DNA of 64,000 bases from JBHGYD01 sp041920415 (GCA_041920415.1 JBHGYD010000014.1:1-64000); one strand, 5' to 3'. Positions 51,557-60,331 are shown, counted from the first letter of the stretch. The notes: a model not told the origin generated them from the letters alone. Translations and numbers: made by a program.

Positions 51557-53407
51557 ATGCAAATTCGCAATGATTGGATCGTCAATCTGTCAATGAACAA
51601 TGATGTATCTGCTTCATTGAAAGAGGGAGAAACCGTTTTTGTGACAATCAAAGAAAAAGTAAGCAATAATGAAGCGATTGTAACGATAAAAGGTCAGGAT
51701 ATGCATGTCCGTTTCGAAGGTGAAATACCGGACAAGGATAAAATGGTTATACAAATTACGAACGTACACCAAGATATGCTCGAAGTACAAGTTGTACCGC
51801 AAAAGAAATTAGTCGAAGGAATTGAGGGAAGCGAATTAGCAAAAATAGAACAAATGCTAATCAAACAAGGAATTCGTCTCACTAATGAAGATAAAACCGT
51901 ATTAAAATATTTTTTAGAAAAAGCAAAAGGAACGATGAGCGAAAAGCTAGAAACGATACAAGCACTTGTCAATAAGAAACTTCCGATCACTGATCTACAT
52001 TTGCAATCGATTCATGAAGCGCTGCATGGTGAGCCATTCGGTGAGATCTTAACACAGTTAGCTGAGACGATTCATCTAACGTTTCATGACGAGGGGTCTG
52101 AGGGCGGTAATCAGAGTGAGTCCAATCAACAACATGTCCTTCATCGCTCTAGTGAGGAACCCACCTTCCCTCAAGAGAAAATAGATTCTCGAAATACCGA
52201 CGAGAAAATGGATTCTCCAAATACCGAAGAGTCATCTGTACAACTAAGTACATGGCTGTATGGGAATGAAGACTGGCTCAATGGCATGCCTGCTCAAACA
52301 AAGGATGTCATCGTTAAAACAGTGACAGCAAAGTTGTCTCAAGTAACCATTGATTTTAAAAAGTTGCAGATGGAAATGAATCGGAAATTAGAAAACGCAA
52401 CATTTTTGTTATCTAGCGGTCAGCCACAGGCGCGCCAGCAAGGAAAGCATTTTATTGAGGCAGCCATTCATACGTTGGATCGCGCGATTTTGCAAGGAGA
52501 ATTTATGCTGTTTACGGACATGGGGACAGAAAAACAGTTGCTTCAAGCAAGTTCGAAGTTGACGGAAGCCAAGCAGTTACTTGCTGCTGGAAAGCAAAAT
52601 GAAGCGTTGAAAATAGTGAATGAGGTAAAAGGCTTTATAGAAACATTGCGATTTCAACCGGCTGATGTAAAAGTAAAACATTTTGTTTCAGAACTGAATG
52701 GTAATCAATCGACAGAAACAACTGAAACGCAACTCGCTTCACAAATCGCACGAATCCTCAAGTTTCCCATTAGCGAAGAAGTTTCAGCGCGAAATACGTT
52801 TGAGCAATTTCGCCAATTTGGTTTTCACCATGAAAAGGATGTTTCGCAGGCAGTATTATTAAAAAAATCAACGATAGAAACAGAAAATGTAAAGTCGCTG
52901 TTAATGAGATTAACTCAAGATGGACAAGGAATGATCGCCCAACAAGCTGAACAAGCTGTCGCAAATATAACGGGTCAGCAACTGTTAAGCAAGTTTGATA
53001 CAACGAGTCATATGCAAACGATGTTTTATCAATTGCCACTATTGATGCAAGATAAAATCGAAACAGTGAACGTTTATTTAAATTCTCGCAATGACGATGG
53101 GAAGCTTGATTGGCAAAATTGTAGTTTGTACTTTTTATTCGATACACAAAAATACGGCAAGGTAGGAATATTGCTTCAATCGGTAGAACGGAATTTAACT
53201 GTCACGATTAAAGCGGATGACCCGCATCTACCAGAAGTATTGAAGCCGTTAACCGAGATGATGAAAGGAAGTTTAGAGACAATCGGTTACAATGTAAAAG
53301 GAATTGCTTTTACGAAAATGAGCGAACAACAAGAACAAAAGGCGGTTATGGAACCAGCACAAACAACAGAAATCAATAGCGAGAAAGGTTATGATATGAC
53401 GGTATGA
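51557..53407 (+). CDS. FliK-like hook-length control type protein
   Basis: Predicted 616 residues from ATG 51557 (GTG 51548 possible). The N-terminal 95 residues look beta-rich (KEGETVFVTIKEKV, VTIKGQDMHVRFEG). The middle is long, hydrophilic and helical, with a Ser/Glu/Asn-rich linker (about 175-225). The C-terminal 100 residues (about 490-590: LYFLFDTQKYGKVGILLQSV, ADDPHLPEVLKPLTEMM) resemble the Flg_hook domain of FliK. The sigma-D promoter upstream and flagellar genes downstream support a flagellar role; the canonical fliK would lie elsewhere. It overlaps the next gene by 4 bases. Confidence 0.6.
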   Translation: MQIRNDWIVNLSMNNDVSASLKEGETVFVTIKEKVSNNEAIVTIKGQDMHVRFEGEIPDKDKMVIQITNVHQDMLEVQVVPQKKLVEGIEGSELAKIEQMLIKQGIRLTNEDKTVLKYFLEKAKGTMSEKLETIQALVNKKLPITDLHLQSIHEALHGEPFGEILTQLAETIHLTFHDEGSEGGNQSESNQQHVLHRSSEEPTFPQEKIDSRNTDEKMDSPNTEESSVQLSTWLYGNEDWLNGMPAQTKDVIVKTVTAKLSQVTIDFKKLQMEMNRKLENATFLLSSGQPQARQQGKHFIEAAIHTLDRAILQGEFMLFTDMGTEKQLLQASSKLTEAKQLLAAGKQNEALKIVNEVKGFIETLRFQPADVKVKHFVSELNGNQSTETTETQLASQIARILKFPISEEVSARNTFEQFRQFGFHHEKDVSQAVLLKKSTIETENVKSLLMRLTQDGQGMIAQQAEQAVANITGQQLLSKFDTTSHMQTMFYQLPLLMQDKIETVNVYLNSRNDDGKLDWQNCSLYFLFDTQKYGKVGILLQSVERNLTVTIKADDPHLPEVLKPLTEMMKGSLETIGYNVKGIAFTKMSEQQEQKAVMEPAQTTEINSEKGYDMTV

Positions 53408-53655
53408 AAAATAAGTACCAAAATTATTTTTCGGCATTAACAAGTTATGAGGAAGAAGCGAATCGGTTGTTACAAATATCCCAATCGAAAGTAAACGAAG
53501 CGGAAGAAATCATCAAGCGGGCCCAACAACAAAACATTTCCCTGCACCAAGATACATCCCTTGTGGAGAACTTGGCTGATCCGGAACACCGCGTTCCTTC
53601 ACAGCTCTATGCAGTCATTGGAGAAATTTTAAAATTAATTAAGAGTATTGAATAA
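53404..53655 (+). CDS. Small protein in the flagellar operon, unknown function
   Basis: Predicted 83 residues, start ATG overlapping the previous stop (ATGA). It is soluble and helical, with YEEEANRLLQISQSKVNEAEEIIKRAQQ that could form a coiled coil. No family is recognised. The coupled translation with the FliK-like gene suggests the two products act together, perhaps as chaperone or partner. Confidence 0.6.
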   Translation: MKNKYQNYFSALTSYEEEANRLLQISQSKVNEAEEIIKRAQQQNISLHQDTSLVENLADPEHRVPSQLYAVIGEILKLIKSIE

Positions 53656-53672
53656 CAATAGGGGAGATTGAT

Positions 53673-54110
53673 GTGGAAATTCAAAAAATCACAAAAGCAA
53701 ATACGATGAACGTAAGTAGAAAGGAAGCAACCGCATCAGCGTCTGTATCGTTTGCAGAAGTCGTGGCAAAGCGGAGTGAAGAGCTTGCACTTGAACGGTT
53801 TCAGCAACTTGCGAAAGAAATCGAAGAACAAGGAAATATTTTAGCGGAATCGCGTTCGGTAGAAGATTTGCGAAAATATAAAAAGCTTGTTAAAAATTTG
53901 CTTGATGATGTTGTAAAAAACGGCTTGCAATTATCAGAGCAGCGCGGTTTTAACTGGAGCGGGCGTCCGCGGTTATACAAAGTCGTGAAAGAAATCGATC
54001 AAAAATTAATTGATTTAACAAATGCAGTTTTACAAAAAGAGCAACAAAGCATCGATCTTTTAAGTACGATTGGGGAAATTCAAGGATTAATTATCAATAT
54101 TTATACGTAA
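53673..54110 (+). CDS. YaaR-like (DUF327) protein
   Basis: Predicted 145 residues from GTG 53673 (GGGGAGATT upstream). The C-terminal two thirds match the YaaR/DUF327 type: RSVEDLRKYKKLVKNLLDDVVKNG, SWSGRPRLYKVVKEID-like and EIQGLIINIYT at the end. The biological role of the family is unknown. It is 17 bases after the preceding gene, in a sigma-D-driven cluster, which suggests a link to flagella. Confidence 0.75.
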   Translation: MEIQKITKANTMNVSRKEATASASVSFAEVVAKRSEELALERFQQLAKEIEEQGNILAESRSVEDLRKYKKLVKNLLDDVVKNGLQLSEQRGFNWSGRPRLYKVVKEIDQKLIDLTNAVLQKEQQSIDLLSTIGEIQGLIINIYT

Positions 54111-54144
54111 AATCGATTATAATGGAGGAAAAGAGAAGTAGATC

Positions 54145-54154
54145 GGGGGGGGGG
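54145..54154 (+). repeat. G10 homopolymer tract before yvyF
   Basis: Ten consecutive G directly join the ribosome site (GGGGAGG) of yvyF, 5 bases before which the start codon spacing begins. A -10-like TATAAT lies at 54118-54123. Such tracts change length by slippage. Here that would alter the leader rather than the reading frame. Confidence 0.75.
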
Positions 54155-54162
54155 AGGAAACT

Positions 54163-54579
54163 ATGAATTTAGAAAATTGCCCAAATTGCGGTGGTTTATT
54201 TGTTAAAAATCGGTTTCGTGATATTTGTGAGAAATGCTATCGAGAAGAAGAAAAGCAGTTTGAAAAAGTGTATACATATATACGAAAGCGAGAAAATCGG
54301 ATGGCAACTATATCTCAAATTGTACAAGCAACAGGAGTAGAAGAGCGGCTTATTTTTAAATTTATTAAAACAGGACGCTTGCAACTTGCGCAATTCCCTA
54401 ACTTAGGCTATCCTTGCGACCGCTGCGGCACACTCATTCGTGAGGGAAAGTTATGTATCCATTGCAAAGAAGATTTAAGTCAGCAACTAGAAGAGCTAAA
54501 AAAGGAAGAGGACATGAACAAACATCGTCAGCAGACAACCGTTTACTACACAAGAAAAGACGAAACGAAAGATTTTTGA
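54163..54579 (+). CDS. yvyF: Flagellar operon protein YvyF
   Basis: Predicted 138 residues. Zinc-ribbon-like CPNCGGLF...CEKCYREEE at the N-terminus, an HTH-like middle (ISQIVQATGVEERLIFKFIKTG), and a second Cys cluster (CDRCGTLI...CIHCKEDL). This is the TIGR03826 YvyF pattern, found before flgM in Bacilli. Its role is not known; the layout suggests a regulator. Translation starts 5 bases after a GGGGAGG site fused to a G10 tract. Confidence 0.88.
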   Translation: MNLENCPNCGGLFVKNRFRDICEKCYREEEKQFEKVYTYIRKRENRMATISQIVQATGVEERLIFKFIKTGRLQLAQFPNLGYPCDRCGTLIREGKLCIHCKEDLSQQLEELKKEEDMNKHRQQTTVYYTRKDETKDF

Positions 54580-54587
54580 TTTTTGTA

Positions 54588-54614
54588 TAAATACTCTTTT
54601 TTATTTGCCGATAA
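54588..54614 (+). promoter_or_regulatory. Sigma-D promoter of flgM
   Basis: TAAA (54588-54591), exactly 15 bases, GCCGATAA (54607-54614). It lies about 45 bases before flgM, as in B. subtilis, so the anti-sigma factor is made under its own target. Confidence 0.85.
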
Positions 54615-54658
54615 TATAGATAGGAGATACGGAAGCGGGAAAAAAGGAGGGGATGTTT

Positions 54659-54922
54659 GTGCGAATTAACCATATTGGTTCAATGGGTGTAAATCCGTAT
54701 AAGCGTTATGCTGATAAAGGGATTCAGACCAATAAACTGACAGCTAAGCAAGATCAGGTGGAAATTTCTGAAGCGGCAAAAGAATTACAGCAAGGTTCTC
54801 AATGGGCGATTGAACGCCAACAGAAAGTACGTGCGTTAAAAGAACAAGTGCAAAACGGTACCTACAAAATTGACGCGGATGCCATCGCCAAAAGCATATA
54901 TGAGTTTTACTTTAAAAATTGA
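54659..54922 (+). CDS. flgM: Anti-sigma-D factor FlgM
   Basis: Predicted 87 residues from GTG 54659, 8 bases after AGGAGG; ATG 54653 is only 2 bases away from it. The start VRINHIGSMGVNPYKRY matches FlgM of Bacillus. The C-terminal half (DQVEISEAAKELQ, VRALKEQVQNGTYKIDADAIA) is the sigma-binding region. It holds sigma-D inactive until the hook is finished. Confidence 0.93.
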   Translation: MRINHIGSMGVNPYKRYADKGIQTNKLTAKQDQVEISEAAKELQQGSQWAIERQQKVRALKEQVQNGTYKIDADAIAKSIYEFYFKN

Positions 54923-54957
54923 ATCAGTATTTCCATCATACTGATTTAATTTTTATG
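54919..54957 (+). terminator. Hairpin between flgM and flgN
   Basis: AATCAGTAT / ATACTGATT with a TTCCATC loop, then TAATTTTT. It could partly end transcripts, setting flgM above flgN. Confidence 0.6.
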
Positions 54958-54978
54958 CGATTTTAAGGAGAGATTAGA

Positions 54979-55461
54979 TTGTCTGCCAAACAATTAATAG
55001 AGTTGCTAGAAAAGCATGTGAAACTGCATAAAGGCTTGTTGGAGTTAGCTAAAAAGAAAACCGAAGCGTTAAAGAAAGGCGATATGGAAGTCCTCACCGA
55101 AATAATGAAAGAGGAACAAACGTATATTGCGGCAGTTAATCAGGTTGAACGGGAACGAGTTCGCGTTGTTGAAGCGATGGTAAACAGTGAGGATGAGCGG
55201 ACATTAACAGCATGCATTTCGCAAACAGAAGGAACGGAACGGACCATGCTTGAGAAACTGCGGGATGATTTAACAGCAGTTATTTCTGAGTTGAAAAATA
55301 TAAATCTATTAAACCAGCAACTTACTCAGCAATCATTGCAATTTGTCAATGTAATGTTAGATATGTTTATGCCGCAGCCGCAGAATATAAATTATGCAGC
55401 ACCGAACAGAGTGTCGAATCCGTACGAAGTTGGGCGTTCGTTATTCGATTCAAAAGCTTAG
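54979..55461 (+). CDS. flgN: Flagellar export chaperone FlgN
   Basis: Predicted 160 residues from TTG 54979 (AGGAGAG upstream). All-helical and charged, with LIELLEKHVKLHKGLLELAKKKTEALKKGD at the start and LLNQQLTQQSLQFVNVMLDMF near the end, typical of FlgN. It escorts FlgK and FlgL to the export gate, and these are the next two genes. Confidence 0.9.
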   Translation: MSAKQLIELLEKHVKLHKGLLELAKKKTEALKKGDMEVLTEIMKEEQTYIAAVNQVERERVRVVEAMVNSEDERTLTACISQTEGTERTMLEKLRDDLTAVISELKNINLLNQQLTQQSLQFVNVMLDMFMPQPQNINYAAPNRVSNPYEVGRSLFDSKA

Positions 55462-55485
55462 TTTAAAGCATTGGAGGAACATGTG

Positions 55486-57039
55486 ATGCAATCAACGTTT
55501 CATGGTTTGGAAACAGCAAGAAGAGGGATGTTTACGCAACAATTAGCTTTAGAAACTACAGGGCATAACATTGCCAATGCGAATACACCAGGTTATTCGC
55601 GCCAGCGAGTGAATTTTGTTCAGTCAGAGCCATATCCGCCCGCTTCCATGAACCGTCCGCAGATTCCTGGGCAAATGGGGACAGGAGTTAAAGCTGGAAC
55701 AGTTGAGCGTGTTCGAGAAAAATTTTTAGATTTACAGTACCGTGACGAAAATAACGAACTTGGTTATTGGACCGCTAAAGCGGAAGCACTAGAGAAAATG
55801 GAAGAAATTATGAATGAACCGTCTGAAGAAGGGCTATCGAAGACACTTGACCGTTTTTGGCAATCCTTGCAAGACCTTGCGGTGAATCCACAAGATGCTG
55901 GGGCGCGTTCGGTTGTTCGGCAACGGGGATTGGCTGTAGCGGAAACATTTAACTATCTCTTTGACTCTTTGAAGGCTATTCAAGGCGATTTTAAAAGTCA
56001 AATTGATGTGACGATTAATGAAATTAATTCGATCGCGAGACAAATTAATAATATTAACAAACAAATCGGTGACACAGAACCGCATGGCTATTTACCAAAC
56101 GATTTATATGATGAACGGGATCGCCTGCTTGATGAACTTTCCCACCTTGTCAATATAGACATAGCAGTGGTGAATAGTGGAACGAAGGTTTCTCAAGGCG
56201 GAAATACGCTCGACGTTGCAGAAGGGAAATTTACAGTCTATTTACTAGATAACGCAGGAAACCGAATAAATCCACCGTTAGTAGACGCTTCGAATTATAC
56301 GACAAGTACACTCTCTGTTACATACGGTGGAGCCAATAGTGCTGTAAGTCAGTTTGAACTTACAGACTCACTTGGTGCGGTGACATCTTACTCTTATCCA
56401 AATTTCCAAGTTAACGGTAAGCTTAAGGGTCTAGTAGATTCTTATGGGTATGATAATGGTGGCGGTGACAAAGGTGTATTCCCAGACATGATACATGATT
56501 TAGATGCAATGGCCCAAGCGTTTGTTCAATATTTTAATGATGTACATCGTCAAGGATTTGATTTAGATGGTGATACTAACAATAATTTCTTTACGTATGC
56601 TGCCGGTAAAATGGGACTCGATCCTTTGATTACAACCTCGCTCAATAACATTTCTGCTGGATTAACGAAAAGCCCAGGTGACGGTAATAATGCGCTTGAG
56701 TTAGGAAAAGTTTTAAAAGACTCACAAGTCTCTATCGGTGGGGCACCAACTAATATTATAATTGCTGGAAATAATTCAGATATTCCGAGCTTCTATGAAG
56801 GCATGATTGGCGGTATGGCAGTTGATGCGCAAGAAGCAGAACGGATTAAAAGTAATCGTGAAACCCTTCGTCAGTCTGTTGATGAACGACGTCAGAGTGT
56901 GAGCGGTGTGTCGTTAGATGAAGAAATGGCAAATATGATTCAATTCCAGCATGCATACAATGCTTCTGCGAGAATGATTACAACGATTGATGAAATGCTT
57001 GATCGTATCATTAATCAAATGGGACTAGTAGGAAGATAA
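55486..57039 (+). CDS. flgK: Flagellar hook-associated protein 1, FlgK
   Basis: Predicted 517 residues from ATG 55486 (GGAGG 9 bases upstream). N-terminal rod-type motif TTGHNIANANTPGYSRQRV (about 23-41) and the C-terminal SGVSLDEEMANMIQFQHAY...MLDRIINQMG heptad region, both required for export and assembly. It joins the hook to the filament with FlgL. The middle domain is of ordinary length. Confidence 0.95.
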   Translation: MQSTFHGLETARRGMFTQQLALETTGHNIANANTPGYSRQRVNFVQSEPYPPASMNRPQIPGQMGTGVKAGTVERVREKFLDLQYRDENNELGYWTAKAEALEKMEEIMNEPSEEGLSKTLDRFWQSLQDLAVNPQDAGARSVVRQRGLAVAETFNYLFDSLKAIQGDFKSQIDVTINEINSIARQINNINKQIGDTEPHGYLPNDLYDERDRLLDELSHLVNIDIAVVNSGTKVSQGGNTLDVAEGKFTVYLLDNAGNRINPPLVDASNYTTSTLSVTYGGANSAVSQFELTDSLGAVTSYSYPNFQVNGKLKGLVDSYGYDNGGGDKGVFPDMIHDLDAMAQAFVQYFNDVHRQGFDLDGDTNNNFFTYAAGKMGLDPLITTSLNNISAGLTKSPGDGNNALELGKVLKDSQVSIGGAPTNIIIAGNNSDIPSFYEGMIGGMAVDAQEAERIKSNRETLRQSVDERRQSVSGVSLDEEMANMIQFQHAYNASARMITTIDEMLDRIINQMGLVGR

Positions 57040-57056
57040 AGGATAGGTGATAGGAT

Positions 57057-57938
57057 GTGCGCGTAACACAATTAATGTTGTCCAGTAATATGCAGCTTCA
57101 TCTTAGCCGCAGTTATGAACGATTAGGAGATATTCAAGATAAACTGATGACCGGAAAGAAAATTACTAGACCGTCTGATGATCCAGTTGTTGCGATGAAA
57201 GGAATGGCGTATCGTTCTAATTTAACAGAGATTGAACAATATCAACGCAATTTATCAGAAGCATTCACATGGACTGAGAATTCAGATAGTGCGCTTGAAC
57301 ATGCGACATCTGTTCTACAACGCGCGCGAGAATTAATCGTTCAAATCAAGAACGGTACGTACGGTGCAGCAGATCGTCAGGCTGTAGAAAAAGAGATTGA
57401 ACAATTAAAGGAAGATTTGGTTTCGGCAGCTAATACACAGATTGCTGGTAAGTATATTTTTAACGGTACTGATATATTGTCTCAACCTGTTAATCCAGCG
57501 ACAGCAACACCAACAGCTACGCCAGGTCGAAATGCTTCTTTTACTGTGGAAGTCGCAAAAGGGGTGCGCTTACCAGTCAACGTTGATCCCGACAATGTGT
57601 TTAGCGCAGCATTATTTAATACTTTTAAAAATATTGAAGCTGATTTACAAGCAAACAATGATACAAACTTAGATCAATATTTGAGTGAATTAGATCAGCA
57701 TTTAGGAAATATTGTTGATGAACGTGCTGAACTTGGCGCGCGTACCAATCGTTTAGAGTTAGTTCAGGATCGTATGTCTCAACAAGAGGTCATTGCGAAT
57801 AAAAATATTAACGATAACGAAGATGCTGACATGGAGCAGATTATTACTGATTTAAAAACACAAGAAAGTGTGCATCGCGCTGCGCTTGGCGTTGGGGCCC
57901 GCATTATTCAGCCAACGCTTCTTGACTTTTTACGTTAA
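57057..57938 (+). CDS. flgL: Flagellar hook-associated protein 3, FlgL
   Basis: Predicted 293 residues from GTG 57057. MRVTQLMLSSNMQLHLSRSYERL at the start (one residue beyond the usual signature span), LMTGKKITRPSDDPVVAMKG, and the flagellin-like C-terminus (IITDLKTQESVHRAAL). It completes the hook-filament junction with FlgK, 17 bases upstream. Confidence 0.94.
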   Translation: MRVTQLMLSSNMQLHLSRSYERLGDIQDKLMTGKKITRPSDDPVVAMKGMAYRSNLTEIEQYQRNLSEAFTWTENSDSALEHATSVLQRARELIVQIKNGTYGAADRQAVEKEIEQLKEDLVSAANTQIAGKYIFNGTDILSQPVNPATATPTATPGRNASFTVEVAKGVRLPVNVDPDNVFSAALFNTFKNIEADLQANNDTNLDQYLSELDQHLGNIVDERAELGARTNRLELVQDRMSQQEVIANKNINDNEDADMEQIITDLKTQESVHRAALGVGARIIQPTLLDFLR

Positions 57939-57970
57939 GCTATCTTGTGAGACCAAGATAGCTTTTCCTC
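57934..57970 (+). terminator. Hairpin between flgL and yviE
   Basis: AAGCTATCTTG / CAAGATAGCTT with a short loop and TTTTCC. Eleven pairs but a weak T-run, so probably partial. Confidence 0.6.
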
Positions 57971-57986
57971 TAGGAGGGAGAAAGAT

Positions 57987-58577
57987 ATGCAACTGCCGCA
58001 AATTCGTTTACAATCTACATTTGCGAAAATCGCGATCGAGACGACTCCGCCTGTGCAGGAAATCGAACAGCCACCAGCAGAGCTTGATCTGCAGCAACCT
58101 CCGGCGGAAATGAAGATTGAAACAACACCATCCAAACTAACCATTGACCAAACGAAAGCATGGGAAGATATGGATTTGAAGCATATTTTCCGCCGCATTG
58201 AAGAGTTTGCGCAAAAAGGGTATGAAGATTGGTTGGAAGGCATTGCCCGCGTGTCTCGACAAGGGGATGAGCTGATGAGAATTGAAGATGGCGGCAACCC
58301 TATTGCCGATCAAGCAAAAGAAAACAGCGAAGATCCGATATATGACTTCAATATTGGCTGGGTTCCTTCTCTCTTCAGTGTAAAAACGAATTTTGAACCA
58401 TCGAAAGTGCACATTGATGTAAATGTCAATAAACCGATGAATAATACAAAAATAAACAAGCCGATTATCAACTATACACCGGGGAAAGTGACGACAGAGA
58501 TTGCGCAGCGCAATTCATTAAAAATCGATTTCGTCAACTTACGGTTTGTTGGTACTAATTTTGAAATTTCGATTTAA
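57987..58577 (+). CDS. yviE: YviE (DUF6470) protein of the flagellar cluster
   Basis: Predicted 196 residues. It begins MQLPQIRLQSTFAKIAIETT and contains repeated hydrophobic/Pro-rich phrases (PPVQEIEQPPAELDLQQPPAEMKIETTP), then IEEFAQKGYEDWLEGIARVSRQGD. It matches YviE of B. subtilis by sequence style and place (between flgL and fliW). Function unknown. AGGAGGGAG precedes the ATG. Confidence 0.88.
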   Translation: MQLPQIRLQSTFAKIAIETTPPVQEIEQPPAELDLQQPPAEMKIETTPSKLTIDQTKAWEDMDLKHIFRRIEEFAQKGYEDWLEGIARVSRQGDELMRIEDGGNPIADQAKENSEDPIYDFNIGWVPSLFSVKTNFEPSKVHIDVNVNKPMNNTKINKPIINYTPGKVTTEIAQRNSLKIDFVNLRFVGTNFEISI

Positions 58578-58589
58578 AGGTGTGAAACG

Positions 58590-59027
58590 ATGAAACTTCG
58601 TACAAAATATCATGGTGAAGTTGAAATTAACGAAAAGGATATTTTTCATTTCGAGTACGGTATTCCGGGTTTTTTAGACGAAAAACAATTCGTTTTATTG
58701 CCGCTCGAAGATACGCCGTTTGTTATTTTACAATCGGTCAAAACGCCAGCGATTGGGTTTGCGATGATTGATCCGTTTATTTACTTTAAAGATTATGATT
58801 TTGAACTTGATGAACATTCGGTTGAACAGCTTCAACTGTCTTCGGAAAAAGAAGTATCGGTGTATGTCATTCTCACTGTCGCCGATCCGTTTGACAATAC
58901 AACCGCGAACTTGCAAGCACCGATTGTGTTGAACTATGAAAAGAAACTCGGCAAACAAATAATTTTAACGAATACACCGTACAAAACGAAACATCGGCTA
59001 TTCCCGAACAAAGTCGAAACGAGATAA
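58590..59027 (+). CDS. fliW: Flagellar assembly factor FliW
   Basis: Predicted 145 residues. FliW pattern: FEYGIPGFLDEKQFVLLPLED (opening phrase), PFVILQSV, AFAMIDPF-like FAMIDPFIYFKDYDFEL, and a PIVLNYEKKLGKQIIL end. FliW binds flagellin and, when free, binds CsrA. It is 12 bases after yviE and 14 before csrA. Confidence 0.95.
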   Translation: MKLRTKYHGEVEINEKDIFHFEYGIPGFLDEKQFVLLPLEDTPFVILQSVKTPAIGFAMIDPFIYFKDYDFELDEHSVEQLQLSSEKEVSVYVILTVADPFDNTTANLQAPIVLNYEKKLGKQIILTNTPYKTKHRLFPNKVETR

Positions 59028-59041
59028 AGGAGGCGAGAAAG

Positions 59042-59275
59042 ATGCTTGTTTTAACGCGCAAACTCAATGAAGCGATTCAAATCGGAGATAACATAGAAAT
59101 TACCGTTCTCGCCATTAGCGGCGACCAAGTAAAGCTTGGCATTAACGCGCCGAAACATGTTGAAATTCATCGGAAAGAAGTATATCTCGCCATCCAAAAA
59201 GAAAATAGCGAAGCGTCTCTCGCCTCTAAAGATTTATTACAAAAATTAAATGAACAAATGAAACGATCCCTCTAA
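59042..59275 (+). CDS. csrA: RNA-binding regulator CsrA
   Basis: Predicted 77 residues. MLVLTRKLNEAIQIGDNIEI and IKLGINAPKHVEIHRKEVY-like sequence with the RNA-binding Arg/Lys near the N-terminus and the conserved VEIHRKEVY. It blocks translation of hag by binding GGA sites in its leader, relieved by FliW. Both sites are visible 170-210 bases downstream. Confidence 0.96.
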   Translation: MLVLTRKLNEAIQIGDNIEITVLAISGDQVKLGINAPKHVEIHRKEVYLAIQKENSEASLASKDLLQKLNEQMKRSL

Positions 59276-59299
59276 ACAAGACTAGAGGGACTTTTACTT
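59262..59299 (+). terminator. Terminator of the flgM-csrA cluster
   Basis: TCCCTCTA / TAGAGGGA around an 8-base loop, then CTTTTACTTTTG. It separates csrA from hag. Confidence 0.75.
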
Positions 59300-59346
59300 T
59301 TGTTTAGAAATCGACAATTTTTTTATAAAAAATTCTATAAAAGTAT

Positions 59347-59373
59347 TAAACAAGGACAGCTTACTGACGATAA
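59347..59373 (+). promoter_or_regulatory. Sigma-D promoter of hag
   Basis: TAAA (59347-59350), exactly 15 bases, GACGATAA (59366-59373), one or two bases off the sigma-D consensus. It gives a leader of about 105 bases. Confidence 0.8.
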
Positions 59374-59442
59374 TAAAAATGAAAGCAGGATAGAAGCGAA
59401 AGGCGGCCGACTTTCTATCTATCTGCGAATCCAAAAAATTAC

Positions 59443-59478
59443 TTCCACAAGGACGTGGAATAAAAAATTTCAAGGAGG
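59443..59478 (+). promoter_or_regulatory. CsrA-binding hairpin and ribosome site of hag
   Basis: TTCCAC (59443-59448) and GTGGAA (59455-59460) form a perfect 6-bp stem with loop AAGGAC, which displays GGA. A second GGA lies in the ribosome site AAGGAGG (59472-59478). This is the two-site layout of CsrA targets: the loop site and the Shine-Dalgarno bound together stop translation. Confidence 0.8.
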
Positions 59479-59486
59479 AAAAAGAA

Positions 59487-60314
59487 ATGAGAATTAACCA
59501 CAACATTTCTGCGTTAAACACTTATCGTCAACTTAGCATGAACAACTTAAACGCTTCTAAATCTATGGAGAAACTTTCTTCTGGTCTTCGCATCAACCGT
59601 GCGGGCGACGACGCAGCAGGTTTAGCAATCTCTGAAAAAATGCGCGGACAAATTCGCGGCCTTGAGCAAGCTTCCCGTAACGCTCAAGATGGTATTTCAA
59701 TGCTTCAAACTGTTGAGGGCGCTTTAAATGAAACACATGATATTTTACAACGTATGCGTGAATTAGCTGTACAAGCAGCTAACGATACAAACGTAACTGT
59801 AGACCGTCAAGCAATCAAAGAAGAGTTAAAGGCTCTTCACTCTGAAATTGACCGAATTGCGAAAAACACTGAGTTCAACACTCAAAAACTAATTGGTACA
59901 GCTGCTCCTTCTGCAGTTAAAATCCATGTAGGTGCTAACACTGGACAGTTTATTTCAGTTGCTTTCACTTACATGGGTGCAACTGGTGCACAAATTAATA
60001 TCTCTACAGCAGACTTAAACGTAACGGCTCAATCTATTGCTGACGCGCTTATTGGTATTGTAAATACTGCGATTGTAAATGTTTCTACTCAACGTTCTAA
60101 ATTAGGTGCGATTCAAAACCGCTTAGAGCATACAATCAAAAACCTTGATACAGCAGCTGAAAACTTACAAGCTTCTGAATCTCGTATCCGTGACGTAGAT
60201 ATGGCGAAAGAAATGATGGAATTCACGAAAAATAATATTCTTACTCAAGCTGCTCAAGCTATGCTTGCTCAAGCAAACCAACAACCTCAAGGTGTTCTTC
60301 AATTATTACGATAA
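59487..60314 (+). CDS. hag: Flagellin
   Basis: Predicted 275 residues. Conserved D0/D1 ends only: MRINHNISALNTYRQLSMN, SSGLRINRAGDDAAGLAISE and the C-terminal SRIRDVDMAKEMMEFTKNNIL...NQQPQGVLQLLR. The outer variable part is short (about 135-190), making a compact flagellin. Preferred codons differ visibly from neighbours (for example many GCT, CGT, TTA), as for a highly expressed gene. Expression should be set by sigma-D, CsrA and FliW. Two MAF glycosylation genes downstream suggest O-glycosylation at Ser/Thr of the variable part. Confidence 0.97.
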   Translation: MRINHNISALNTYRQLSMNNLNASKSMEKLSSGLRINRAGDDAAGLAISEKMRGQIRGLEQASRNAQDGISMLQTVEGALNETHDILQRMRELAVQAANDTNVTVDRQAIKEELKALHSEIDRIAKNTEFNTQKLIGTAAPSAVKIHVGANTGQFISVAFTYMGATGAQINISTADLNVTAQSIADALIGIVNTAIVNVSTQRSKLGAIQNRLEHTIKNLDTAAENLQASESRIRDVDMAKEMMEFTKNNILTQAAQAMLAQANQQPQGVLQLLR

Positions 60315-60331
60315 TCTATTATCGACATATA

